Assembly (NCBI RefSeq): GCF_900111825.1
Contig: NZ_FOJM01000015.1
Span: 1 to 64,000, forward strand
DNA: 64,000 bases
Reading direction: 5' to 3'
Source: Pedobacter suwonensis
GTDB lineage: Bacteria > Bacteroidota > Bacteroidia > Sphingobacteriales > Sphingobacteriaceae
Shown here: positions 35,830 through 45,087 of the stretch, piece after piece
Layout of the letters: each line of letters opens with the position of its first letter
Position numbering within the stretch: the stretch's first letter is position 1
The notes under the pieces: generated by a model
What the model saw: the letters and a program-made list of their open reading frames with translations, nothing else
Told to the model about the DNA's origin: nothing
Database searches by the model: none
Made by a program: the position numbers and the translations under genes

Positions 35830-37809
35830 TTACCATCCCGGGTTTTGTACCAATTTTGGATTAACCGTCAAGTCATATGCCTTTATAGGCCACAGATAAT
35901 CTCTTGGGGAGATAAAGTATTGGTTATAAACTGTTCTAACTCTATAATATTCTTGTGCTGTAGGTTGATAAATGCTCCAACCTGTAACGGCCTGATTAAA
36001 TAGTTCTGTGGCACGCTTCCATCGTTTAATATCCCAATATCTACTTCCTTCAAAAGCCAATTCAATCAGTCGCTCCTGTTGAATGATCTGACGCATTCCA
36101 TCCTTTGTAGTGTATTTAGTTGGACTGGTAGAATAAGTTGACCACGATGACTCTACCGAATTTAATCCTGCTCGGGTACGTATTTTATTTATGTAATCGT
36201 ATACTTCCTGTGTAGGTGCTCCAAGGCTTTCATTTAAAGCCTCTGCATACATTAAATATAAGTCAGCCAATCTGATTTCTGGCCAGGCATAAGTCCTGTA
36301 ACTTACATTATTATCTGTATGGGCCATGTTCCAATCTACAACCTTTTTAACAAAATAACCAGTTTCATTATACCAGCCAAAGTTATTGGCACCAGATATT
36401 TGATTAGATTTTCCTTCAACGATGTAAGTATTTTCATCTGTATTTCCAGGACTGTCATACTTGAAAAATGTTCCGCCATCGAACGCTAAATCCGCATAAA
36501 AACGAGGCTCACGATCAAAGTTAAGTCTGGCGGTGGCGTATCCCTCTTTAATGTAAAAACGCTCTGCCTTAACAGCTGTTCTTAAACTGTATCGATTGGT
36601 AAAATCTAATGTTTTATCTTCATTAATTGGCACCCCATTTTTTGAATAAAACATCTCTGCAATTTTAATAGGTGGCGCTAACTGTTGTAAGGCTTGTCCA
36701 ACGGCCACTGGTTTAGATGCGTCTAAACGTGGCATCGCAGCATATTGTAAAAAGCTGGCCACACTATTGGGATTTCCCCAAACTACTTCTGGGTTTTGTC
36801 CAAAACGCTCTGTTAATGCTCCTTTAATCGTTAACTGACGCTTAGTAGAATCAGAGATTTTTAAGGCTGTAGTACCAGGAAATGTATAAAGTCTAAAACC
36901 TGCAGCTTCAGCTGCATCAATTGCAACTTTTGCAGCATCAGAAGCCTTTTTCCATTTATTGCCATCGTAAGTTGTGTTAATCAACTGTATACCATCTTTA
37001 TCTTTAAATCCGGCATAATCAGGGTTACCATTAAATAACGGGCTGGCAGCAGTTAATAAAATCTTTGCTTTGATAGCTAATGCGATTGGCTGTGTTATTC
37101 TTCCTAATTCATTTGTACGATCCCTAATTCTCTGAGGCAGATCAGCCAAAGACTCATCAAGCAAACCAACAACATAATTAACACATTCATCGAATGGAGC
37201 ACGTTTAACCTGCACTTCGTTCTGATCGGCATTGATAGGTAGGCTTTTGTCAATTATAGGAATTGGTCCATACATTCTCATTAACAAAAAGTGGTAATAA
37301 GCTTTTAAAAATTTGGCTTCAGCTAACCATCTTTGACGCTCATCCAATTGTAAATCTGGCACTTTACTTGCGTCACTTACATTTTCAATAAAAATATTGC
37401 AGTTTCTGATCGCCTGAAAGAAATTCTTTCCATCCACTGCTTGATCTTTTCCACTCCATCTATTAAAAAGTGGCTCAGAAGCATTTTGATTGCCCCTTGC
37501 TATTCTCCATCCTTCTGAAATAAATCCACGTTCGTCCAAAGATGTCCAGATTTCATCTCCGGTCATATAACCGATATTAGCCAAAGGATCTCCATCTGAT
37601 GGCAGAAAAGAGTAACACGTAAATAAATACTTCTCGGCCTCCGATCTAAGTGTAAAGGCATTATCTAATGTGGCTATGTTATCGGGAACGATGTCCAGAT
37701 ATTTTTTACATGAGGATATTGAGCCAATAGCCAGTAATGCTGTAAAGGCGTATTTCAATAACCTTAGTTTATAATTATTTATTTTGTTTGAATCACTTTT
37801 AATTTTCAT
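35830..37809 (-). CDS. SusD/RagB-family nutrient-binding lipoprotein
   Basis: This 659-aa protein has a lipobox (SISSC) and the SusD start KKYLDIVPDNIATLDNAF. TPR-like helices (ERQRWLAEAKFLKAYYHFLLMRMYGPIPII) and the C-terminal RagB/SusD domain follow (RLADLYLMYAEALNE, YINKIRTRAGL, QERLIELAFEGSRYWDIKRWKRA, LWPIKAYDLTVNPKLVQNPGW). It lies on the outer leaflet as a lid over the SusC barrel and captures the substrate. SusC lies 23 bp upstream. At 659 residues it is on the long side for SusD. Substrate cannot be read from sequence. Confidence 0.95.
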   Translation of the reverse strand: MKIKSDSNKINNYKLRLLKYAFTALLAIGSISSCKKYLDIVPDNIATLDNAFTLRSEAEKYLFTCYSFLPSDGDPLANIGYMTGDEIWTSLDERGFISEGWRIARGNQNASEPLFNRWSGKDQAVDGKNFFQAIRNCNIFIENVSDASKVPDLQLDERQRWLAEAKFLKAYYHFLLMRMYGPIPIIDKSLPINADQNEVQVKRAPFDECVNYVVGLLDESLADLPQRIRDRTNELGRITQPIALAIKAKILLTAASPLFNGNPDYAGFKDKDGIQLINTTYDGNKWKKASDAAKVAIDAAEAAGFRLYTFPGTTALKISDSTKRQLTIKGALTERFGQNPEVVWGNPNSVASFLQYAAMPRLDASKPVAVGQALQQLAPPIKIAEMFYSKNGVPINEDKTLDFTNRYSLRTAVKAERFYIKEGYATARLNFDREPRFYADLAFDGGTFFKYDSPGNTDENTYIVEGKSNQISGANNFGWYNETGYFVKKVVDWNMAHTDNNVSYRTYAWPEIRLADLYLMYAEALNESLGAPTQEVYDYINKIRTRAGLNSVESSWSTYSTSPTKYTTKDGMRQIIQQERLIELAFEGSRYWDIKRWKRATELFNQAVTGWSIYQPTAQEYYRVRTVYNQYFISPRDYLWPIKAYDLTVNPKLVQNPGW

Positions 37810-37832
37810 AACTACTATTTCCTATACGTTTT

Positions 37833-40800
37833 CTAAAAAGAGACATTTACACCAATGTTATATACTACCTGAATTGGGTAACCAAGACCTTTTCCGCCCA
37901 TTTCAGGGTCCCATAATTTAAATGCACTTATTGCAGTAAGGTTATTTGCGTTCAAGTATAGTCTAGTTGTTTTCAATCCAAGTCTTTTCTGTAGTTTATT
38001 CGGAAGGTTATAGCCTAATTCTACGCTCTTAATTCTTAAGAAAGCACCATTACGCATCCACCATGTTGATGTTTGTAAGTTGTTGTTAACAAACCTGTCG
38101 CTTAATCTAGGCCAAAACGCATAACTGTCTCTATTTTGTTCAGACCAGTGACTGTCTGCTATGGCTTTCAATAAACCATTTTGTGTGGCATTCGGCGATC
38201 TGTAAGCCATATTCGGATCCTCGTGGTTAATCACAAAAGGAGAAATATTTCCGGGATCTATAAAAAATGAAGAACGTGCTGAACCTTGTAGGAATACAGA
38301 AAAGTCAAAACCTTTAAACCCAAAAGTACCACCAAAGCCATAGATAATTTCCGGAGTTGTTGGAAGACCAATAGGAACCCGATCCGCTTCAGATATAATT
38401 CCATCACCATTAACATCCCTGTACTTGATATCACCGCCACCATAATTGATTCCTGGGATTCCATCAAATTGCTTTGGAGAATTTTTCGCCTCATTATCAT
38501 CTACAAACAAACGCTCTGCAATTAAACCATATGTTTGATTTGTAGGCTGCCCTGTTAAATAACGATAGGATTCATTAGCTGCGTAAGTAGGTTCATCAGC
38601 AGTTAAAATTTTTCCTGTAGCATACGTAAAATTACCTCTTAGCTGCACAAACATACTATTTCCCAGAGACTTGTTATAGTTGGTATTAAAATCTATACCC
38701 TGACTCTGATATTTGTTGGTATTTGCCCGAATCTGAGCTTGTAGTCCCATTGTGCTGGGGATAAACGACCGGCTAGTTAAAATACTGCTTCGAGTTTGCT
38801 TGTAAACCTCAAATGTCATATTTAGATCTTTGAATAAAGTCATCTCTAAAGCAAGGTTAGTACTTTCAGAACGCTCCCAGGTAATTAAATTATTGGGATA
38901 TCTTATGAACGAAACTCCAGGTCTGTAGTACAACCCATCTTCGCCGAATGCTGCACCAAAACGTCCATCGGCCATTGATACTTCGGAAAGATAAAAGAAC
39001 CGGTCACCTGCTTGCCCAATCTGATCATTTCCGGCAAAACCATAGGTACCTCGCAATTTTAGCGTTGTAATGACATTTGTTAAGGGCTTAAAGAACTTTT
39101 CATTCGAAATGACATAGCCTAATCCAAATGATGGAAAAAATCCGAACCTGTTAAATTCTGCAAAACGTTCTGAACCATTATAACCAAAATTAAATTCTGC
39201 TAAGTACTTGCTATCATAACCATATGTTGCTCTACCAGAAACACCCTGATTTCTTGCAGGAAGAGATAATTGTAAACTTCCTGAGTTCCCTGCTAAATAA
39301 TTTCTCATGGTACCGATTACCATTGCACTAACATCATGCTTTTTAAAAGTGCGACTGTAATTAGCTGCAAGTTCTGCGTAAAAAATCGAATTTACATCCT
39401 TACGACCTTCGGTATAATTTAAATATTCTTGGCCTAATAACCCCCTGCTACCTGCACCTCCGCCATTTAATACGGTTAAAACGGCGCTTCCATCCGGTTG
39501 CTCGGTTGCAGAATAGTAAAATGGATTGTAATACCTTGCGATATCAAAACTGGCATATCTTCTAGCGTAGCTCATTAAACGTAGGTTCAATCCAGGAGTA
39601 ATGGATCTTAAATCTTGTTTAAGTTCTATTTGTGTCTGTAGCGTAGAAGAATTCTTATCCTGATAACCCTTAACCATTTCTGCATAAGGATTCATATATA
39701 AGCTTCCATCTGGAGCAAGTGCTCCACCAAACAATGGGTGTTTAGTATAAGGCTGAAAACTAGCTGGGTACACTGCAGGAAACATCACAGGATTTGACCA
39801 CAATGCCCTGTTAAAAGCAGTAGATCCACCACCTACTGGTCCTGTATAATCGTCAAACTGTCCGTACACTTTAATATCAGCGGTAAGGCTGTTAGTAAAG
39901 TTCATAGTTACGTTAGAGCGCACACTGTAGTTCTTCAGTTTAATGTTACTGTTAAAGTTATTTAAGTCAGCAACTTTTAAAACACCGTTATCTATATTAT
40001 AGGTACCAGAAATGTAATAAACTGCTTTGACACCACCCCCGGTAATATTCATATTAAATCGTTGGTTAAGAGTGTAATCTTTAATCAGTTCATCAATCCA
40101 ATTATTGTTCGGATAAAGCAATGGATTTTCCCCAGCAGCTGTCGCATCAATTTTAGCACGCTGATAAGGTAGTTGCGCCAACCTATTGCGGGTAAGGGCG
40201 CCTTCATTTGCCAGCCTCATATAGGTGATATTATCAGCAAATTTAAAGTTCTGAGTATTGCCTGATACCGAATTTTCAGCTCTAAAAGTGAATTGGGTTT
40301 CACCAGACTTACCTAGTTTTGTAGTAATCAATAAAACACCATTTGCACCTCTTGCACCGTATACGGCTGAAGCGGCTGCATCTTTTAATACACTAAAGGT
40401 CGAGATATCGTCAGGTTGCAAACGGGCTAAATCAGTTTGGTTAACTTCTGCACCATCAACTAAAATTAAGGGATCTTGCTTTCCTGCCCCGAAACTTCCT
40501 AAACCTCTGATAAAAAAGTTGGCATTATCTGCGCCTGGCTCACCACTGCGTTGAAAGGCAATCATACCTGCCACACGTCCTGCCAACATGGTAGTTAAGT
40601 TACTGGTAGGGCCTTTTAATTCTTTGGGGTTAATTGTTGTAATAGAACTTACAACACTTTCTTTCTTTTGTGTACCAAACCCTACTACTGCCACGTCCTC
40701 AAGAGAATTGGCATCGGGTGTTAGTATCACGTTAATAGTATAAGTACCGTCAGCAGATTTTTGATAATCTGAAACGGCCTTAAGCTGAGCTTTGTAGCCT

Positions 40801-41081
40801 ATTAAACTAAAAAGTAATTTACCTGACCGCGGGACTTTGATGGTATATCGACCAACCTCGTCAGTAGAAATACCCCGGGTTGTACCGGATATTTTAATAT
40901 TAACCATTGGTAATCCGCCCATAGTATCCTTTACCACTCCTTTTACCGTTACTTCATTTTGAGCTGAGGCTGCAAAGCCCATACTCAAAAACAACAGCAT
41001 ACTGAGCAGCGTTCGGAATACGCCTCCACGGAAAAACAGGCAGCCCGAAATTTGAGCTTTCTTTTTGTAGATTTTTCTCAT
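37833..41081 (-). CDS. SusC/RagA-family TonB-dependent outer-membrane transporter
   Basis: The 1082-aa protein has a signal region ending near SMGFAASAQ, a carboxypeptidase-regulatory-like domain (about 45-130, VKGVVKDTMGGLPMVNIKISG), a plug (VVGFGTQKKESVVSSITTINP, LIGYKAQL) with the SusC signature NFFIRGLGSFGAGKQDPLILVDG and DAAASAVYGARGANGVLLITT, and a 22-strand barrel ending VVYNIGVNVSF. It imports oligosaccharide or peptide ligands using TonB energy. No FecR/sigma pair or hybrid sensor lies next to it, so regulation is not visible here. It is the first gene of the locus. Confidence 0.95.
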   Translation of the reverse strand: MRKIYKKKAQISGCLFFRGGVFRTLLSMLLFLSMGFAASAQNEVTVKGVVKDTMGGLPMVNIKISGTTRGISTDEVGRYTIKVPRSGKLLFSLIGYKAQLKAVSDYQKSADGTYTINVILTPDANSLEDVAVVGFGTQKKESVVSSITTINPKELKGPTSNLTTMLAGRVAGMIAFQRSGEPGADNANFFIRGLGSFGAGKQDPLILVDGAEVNQTDLARLQPDDISTFSVLKDAAASAVYGARGANGVLLITTKLGKSGETQFTFRAENSVSGNTQNFKFADNITYMRLANEGALTRNRLAQLPYQRAKIDATAAGENPLLYPNNNWIDELIKDYTLNQRFNMNITGGGVKAVYYISGTYNIDNGVLKVADLNNFNSNIKLKNYSVRSNVTMNFTNSLTADIKVYGQFDDYTGPVGGGSTAFNRALWSNPVMFPAVYPASFQPYTKHPLFGGALAPDGSLYMNPYAEMVKGYQDKNSSTLQTQIELKQDLRSITPGLNLRLMSYARRYASFDIARYYNPFYYSATEQPDGSAVLTVLNGGGAGSRGLLGQEYLNYTEGRKDVNSIFYAELAANYSRTFKKHDVSAMVIGTMRNYLAGNSGSLQLSLPARNQGVSGRATYGYDSKYLAEFNFGYNGSERFAEFNRFGFFPSFGLGYVISNEKFFKPLTNVITTLKLRGTYGFAGNDQIGQAGDRFFYLSEVSMADGRFGAAFGEDGLYYRPGVSFIRYPNNLITWERSESTNLALEMTLFKDLNMTFEVYKQTRSSILTSRSFIPSTMGLQAQIRANTNKYQSQGIDFNTNYNKSLGNSMFVQLRGNFTYATGKILTADEPTYAANESYRYLTGQPTNQTYGLIAERLFVDDNEAKNSPKQFDGIPGINYGGGDIKYRDVNGDGIISEADRVPIGLPTTPEIIYGFGGTFGFKGFDFSVFLQGSARSSFFIDPGNISPFVINHEDPNMAYRSPNATQNGLLKAIADSHWSEQNRDSYAFWPRLSDRFVNNNLQTSTWWMRNGAFLRIKSVELGYNLPNKLQKRLGLKTTRLYLNANNLTAISAFKLWDPEMGGKGLGYPIQVVYNIGVNVSF

Positions 41082-41755
41082 TTTTTGATTTTAGTTTGAA
41101 ATTGTTTGTTTATTAGTTTATTCATGAGCGTACCAACCATCATACGGTAAAACCGTACAATGACAGATATTCTTACTTTGCAAAACTCGCCAGAAAGCTT
41201 TTCCTAGTTAAAAAAAAGCTTGATGATAATTTGGCAGCAATCACCTCAATAGAGATAATTGTAAGCAGAGGGTTAGTTGAATGTTCTTGATAGTCTGGTT
41301 TTCTTCATATGTTCAATAGTATATTTGGTTGTAACAAATTAACCACTAAAATCGGCATATGAGTGAGGGGCAATATGGTAATTTTTAGGGGCCAAATTAA
41401 TAAGATAGCTGTTGAAGCACCTAAAAAACCCATATTATCGAATTATAACGATAATGTTAAACCAATTTGTCTTAAACATTATCACCAGCAGGTTTTGTTT
41501 ATAGCAGACGTAAATCCGTTCCGTTGGCGGCTGTTGAATACTGGCATCGTACAGTTTATAGTATCCATGATGATTTAATATGATGCTTACGAACGCAAGA
41601 TAAATACAGGCAAATAAACCATAGCCCCTGCGACGGTTTAGATCAATTCCGGTATACTTATTTTTTACCGTAGGGCAGAAAATTATTCGATCTAATTTGT
41701 CAAACGCGTATACTTCACTCCATCATGAAAAGTTACGATATACTTTGTAAACCAT
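41082..41755. other. Intergenic region upstream of susC and ettA
   Basis: The stretch separates two divergent genes and must contain the susC promoter; no exact -7/-33 pair was found for it. ACGGTAAAACCGT near 41145 is a short inverted repeat that could be an operator or small hairpin. A 71-codon plus-strand frame here has no family resemblance and is not called. Confidence 0.4.
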
Positions 41756-41785
41756 TTTGTAATGGTCCTGTTGTTTCTATCTTTG
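41756..41785 (+). promoter_or_regulatory. Candidate Bacteroidota promoter for ettA
   Basis: TATCTTTG at 41778-41785 is an exact TAnnTTTG -7 box. TTTG at 41756-41759 provides the -33 element with an 18-nt spacer. The implied leader to the ettA start is about 115 nt. Confidence 0.6.
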
Positions 41786-41906
41786 TAACCGGCGTCGCAC
41801 TGCCGCTTTTGCAAACCGGATAATTTTGAAAAATAAAATTTCTGCTTATAAAAATTCGTTTTGGAAATAATAGTGCCTTTAAATAAGCTAAATACAAAAA
41901 ATCAAC

Positions 41907-43586
41907 ATGTCTGACGAGAAAATAATATTTTCAATGGCAGGGGTAAACAAAATCTACCCGCCACAAAAACAGGTTTTAAAAAATATTTACCTTTCTTTCT
42001 TTTACGGCGCCAAAATCGGAGTAATCGGTTTAAATGGTTCTGGTAAATCATCTCTTCTAAAAATTATTGCCGGCCTGGATAAATCTTACCAGGGCGAAGT
42101 TGTTTTCTCTCCCGGTTATTCGGTTGGTTATCTGGCTCAGGAGCCGATCCTTGATCCGGAAAAAACCGTTCGTGAGGTAGTTGAAGAAGGTGTAGCCGAA
42201 GTTACGGCCATCTTAAAAGAATATGAAGAAGTGAATGAGGCCTTCGGTTTGGAGGAAAACTATTCTGATCCAGATAAAATGGATAAGTTAATGGCCAGAC
42301 AGGGCGAACTGCAGGATAAAATCGATTCTTTAGGTGCCTGGGAAATTGATTCAAAACTGGAAAGGGCCATGGATGCCTTACGTTGCCCTGATCCGGATAC
42401 TAAAATTAGTGTGTTATCTGGTGGTGAACGCCGCCGTGTGGCCATGTGCCGTCTATTGCTGCAACATCCTGATGTATTACTATTAGATGAGCCTACCAAC
42501 CACTTAGATGCCGAAAGTATCGATTGGTTGGAGCAATTCCTGCAAAATTACGAAGGAACAGTTATTGCGGTTACCCACGACAGGTATTTCCTTGATAACG
42601 TGGCCGGATGGATTTTAGAGTTAGACCGTGGTGAAGGTATTCCATGGAAAGGGAACTACAGCAGCTGGTTAGATCAGAAAGCAAAGCGTTTGGCACAGGA
42701 AGAAAAAACCGAGAGCAAACGTCAGAAAACTTTAGAGCGAGAGCTCGAATGGGTACGTATGGCACCTAAGGCACGTCATGCAAAATCGAAAGCACGTATT
42801 GCCAACTATGATAAATTAGCTTCGGAAGATGGCAGGGAAAGAGAAGAGAAATTGGAACTCTTCATCCCTCCAGGGCCGCGATTAGGCAACGTGGTTATTG
42901 AAGCCACGAATGTTAGCAAAGCTTATGGCGATAAGGTACTGTTCGACAATTTGAACTTTTCCCTTCCTCCGGCAGGTATTGTTGGTATTATTGGGCCCAA
43001 TGGTGCAGGTAAAACCACCTTATTCCGTTTAATTACCGGACAGGAAGAGGCAGATGCCGGCACTTTCCGCGTAGGTGAAACGGTTGAGCTGGGTTATGTA
43101 GATCAGATGCACAATGATTTAGATGCCGAGCAAACCGTTTACGAAAACATTACTGATGGATTAGACAATATACAATTAGGTACCAAAGCCGTTAACGGCC
43201 GTGCCTACGTTTCAAAGTTTAACTTTAATGGTGGTGATCAGCAGAAAAAAGTCGGCATTTTATCGGGTGGTGAACGTAACCGCGTGCATTTAGCCATTAC
43301 CTTAAAAAAAGGAGCCAATGTATTGCTACTGGATGAGCCAACCAACGATATTGATGTAAATACTTTACGTGCGCTGGAGGAAGCTTTAGAAAACTTTGGC
43401 GGCTGTGCAGTTGTAATCAGTCACGACAGGTGGTTTTTGGACAGGATCTGTACCCATATCCTGGCTTTCGAAGGGAACTCTGAAGTTTATTTCTTTGAGG
43501 GAAACTATTCTGATTACGAGGAAAACCGTAAAAAACGTTTGGGCGATGTAGCTCCAAAACGCATCAGGTATAAAAAATTAGATTAA
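41907..43586 (+). CDS. ettA: Energy-dependent translational throttle protein EttA (ABC-F)
   Basis: The 559-aa protein has two ABC domains in one chain without membrane segments, the ABC-F layout. Walker A motifs are GLNGSGKSS and GPNGAGKTT, signatures LSGGERRRVAMCR and LSGGERNRVHLA, and Walker B DVLLLDEPTNHLD and NVLLLDEPTNDID. The interdomain linker (LEWVRMAPKARHAKSKARIANYDKL) is the P-site tRNA interaction motif, and the length and EttA arm region match EttA. It binds the ribosomal E site and gates entry into elongation according to the ATP/ADP ratio. It stands alone with its own promoter and terminator. Confidence 0.95.
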   Translation: MSDEKIIFSMAGVNKIYPPQKQVLKNIYLSFFYGAKIGVIGLNGSGKSSLLKIIAGLDKSYQGEVVFSPGYSVGYLAQEPILDPEKTVREVVEEGVAEVTAILKEYEEVNEAFGLEENYSDPDKMDKLMARQGELQDKIDSLGAWEIDSKLERAMDALRCPDPDTKISVLSGGERRRVAMCRLLLQHPDVLLLDEPTNHLDAESIDWLEQFLQNYEGTVIAVTHDRYFLDNVAGWILELDRGEGIPWKGNYSSWLDQKAKRLAQEEKTESKRQKTLERELEWVRMAPKARHAKSKARIANYDKLASEDGREREEKLELFIPPGPRLGNVVIEATNVSKAYGDKVLFDNLNFSLPPAGIVGIIGPNGAGKTTLFRLITGQEEADAGTFRVGETVELGYVDQMHNDLDAEQTVYENITDGLDNIQLGTKAVNGRAYVSKFNFNGGDQQKKVGILSGGERNRVHLAITLKKGANVLLLDEPTNDIDVNTLRALEEALENFGGCAVVISHDRWFLDRICTHILAFEGNSEVYFFEGNYSDYEENRKKRLGDVAPKRIRYKKLD

Positions 43587-43588
43587 TA

Positions 43589-43618
43589 AAAAGTCCCGAC
43601 GAAATCGGGACTTTTTTT
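43589..43618 (+). terminator. Rho-independent terminator of ettA
   Basis: AAAGTCCCGA pairs with TCGGGACTTT around a short CGAAA loop and is followed by a run of Ts. It begins directly after the ettA stop codon. Confidence 0.9.
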
Positions 43619-43756
43619 GTTTGAGATGATTGCCTTAATAAAAATCATCAGTCTTTTGACCGGAAATATTCTTTAGATTGATCCTAAAACAGTTAGGTAC
43701 AATATATGCTATAATAAATCGAGCAATCATCGAAAACAAATTATCGTTTTTCACCG

Positions 43757-43991
43757 GAGGCTGTCTCAGAAATGATTTTGGAGATTTTTGGCAGAATAAT
43801 ATTTTGAAAGGGCGTCATTCCCGTGAAAACGGGAACCACGGAGTGCTCAGCGAAGCTAATCTTAATACGATAGAACGGCAACTAAATAAGTCCTTAACAG
43901 AGCATTAAGATGCCCAGTCAAGCTGAGCATGATGATATACCCAAATTTAATTCTCCTGCTATTATTTAATCTGTTATTTTGAGACAGGCTC
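43757..43991. mobile_element. MITE-like element with terminal inverted repeats, no transposase
   Basis: GAGGCTGTCTCAGAA at the left end is the inverse, with 13 of 15 matches, of TTTTGAGACAGGCTC at the right end, giving a 235-bp element. Inside is a perfect 7-bp hairpin with a GAAA loop (TTCCCGT to ACGGGAA, 43818-43835). No coding sequence of meaning is present. Such short non-autonomous elements move with a transposase encoded elsewhere. A target duplication is not obvious, so the call rests on the end symmetry. Confidence 0.5.
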
Positions 43992-44293
43992 ATTTTCATG
44001 ATTACGCAGACCGCACAAATGGCACAGGTCTTGATTTTCTTTTGTTTGCATTTGTCCGAAAAAAGAAATTCATGTTAATAAACAGCTAATGCCAGGGCAA
44101 TGGTAAACCACCAATTTTAGCACTCAAAGCCTCAATTAAATTAAAATATCGAAGTCCAAAGGTTATACGTATTGTTTCAGCTTTATTAAAGATTACTCAC
44201 TGCGTTGAGAATGACATAAAAGAAAGTAGTTTTGATCTGAAGCGCTCAAATTTTCGAATCATCAGCCAATGAACTAATGGCCCAATGATCTTT
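43992..44293. other. Intergenic region with repeat fragments
   Basis: No gene is seen. The piece GATTACTCACTGCGTTGAGA near 44190, followed by ATGACA, looks like a degenerate dispersed repeat. CCAATGAACTAATG near 44267 echoes the tandem-repeat unit found at 48121. Confidence 0.35.
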
Positions 44294-45028
44294 CTAGTGC
44301 CAGTTTTTGAAAGCCCTTTTTACCGCAGCGTCGGTTACCTCTTCCATTATTTTATAACCTGCAAGGTTAGGATGAACACCATCTACCGTTAGCTCAGCGC
44401 GCTGACCTTTTCGTTCGTCTACCAAAGGTGTCCAATAATCCAGAACAGTGTAATTCCGCTCTTTGGAGTAGGCTTCAATTTTTTCATTTAGATCCACAAT
44501 ACTATCGGCTGCTTTAATGCGCTTGTTCCATGGATATTCGTAAACCGGAAGATATTTACAAAGTATAACCTTAATATGATGTAACCTTGCCAGTTCTGCC
44601 ATAGATTTAATATTATCCATAATCTTATCTATGGTAACGTGGCCAGTATTTCCTGCAATGTCATTACTACCTGCCAAAATAATCACCGCTTTTGGCTTCA
44701 GGTTAATTACATCCTGCCGAAAACGGATCAGCAATTGTGGCGAAAGCTGGCCACTTATTCCCCTATCCACATAATTATTCCTGTTAAAATATTCAGGATC
44801 TTTCTGTTTCCAGAATTCGAAAATAGAACTTCCCAAAAACACTACTCTTTTTTCTCTTTTGGTGGGCAGCGGTAAAATTTCATTTTCTTTCTGATATTTC
44901 GTTAAAGCAGCCCAATCGTCGCTAAAATTTTCCTTTTCAGCTTTGGTATTTAATGAGTCTGCTTGCTGATTTTGGGCAAACGCAACATGACCGGAAAGCA
45001 ATAAAACAAAAAAGAGGAATTTATTCAT
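44294..45028 (-). CDS. Secreted SGNH/GDSL-family hydrolase
   Basis: I chose the ATG at 45028, giving a signal peptide MNKFLFFVLLLSGHVAFAQ. The 244-aa enzyme has SGNH block I (VVFLGSSIFEFW, nucleophile Ser), block II Gly in DRGISGQLS, block III Asn in ILAGSNDIAG, and block V with Asp/His in VDGVHPNLAGY. These enzymes are esterases or lipases, often deacetylating sugars or cleaving acyl groups in the periplasm. It is transcribed with no close partner; the gene upstream ends 59 bp away. The precise substrate is unknown. Confidence 0.9.
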   Translation of the reverse strand: MNKFLFFVLLLSGHVAFAQNQQADSLNTKAEKENFSDDWAALTKYQKENEILPLPTKREKRVVFLGSSIFEFWKQKDPEYFNRNNYVDRGISGQLSPQLLIRFRQDVINLKPKAVIILAGSNDIAGNTGHVTIDKIMDNIKSMAELARLHHIKVILCKYLPVYEYPWNKRIKAADSIVDLNEKIEAYSKERNYTVLDYWTPLVDERKGQRAELTVDGVHPNLAGYKIMEEVTDAAVKRAFKNWH

Positions 45029-45087
45029 AAGGTAAAATTGGATAAATGTAATCAAACTTTAAAACTAAATAATCTGGGTTTAAGTAT

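Noticed and set aside
41363..41578. A 71-codon plus-strand frame upstream of ettA
   Set aside because: There is no family resemblance, and it lies in AT-rich promoter DNA.
43678..43908. A 76-codon plus-strand frame
   Set aside because: It crosses the left end of the MITE-like element and its hairpin, and the predicted protein has no conserved look.
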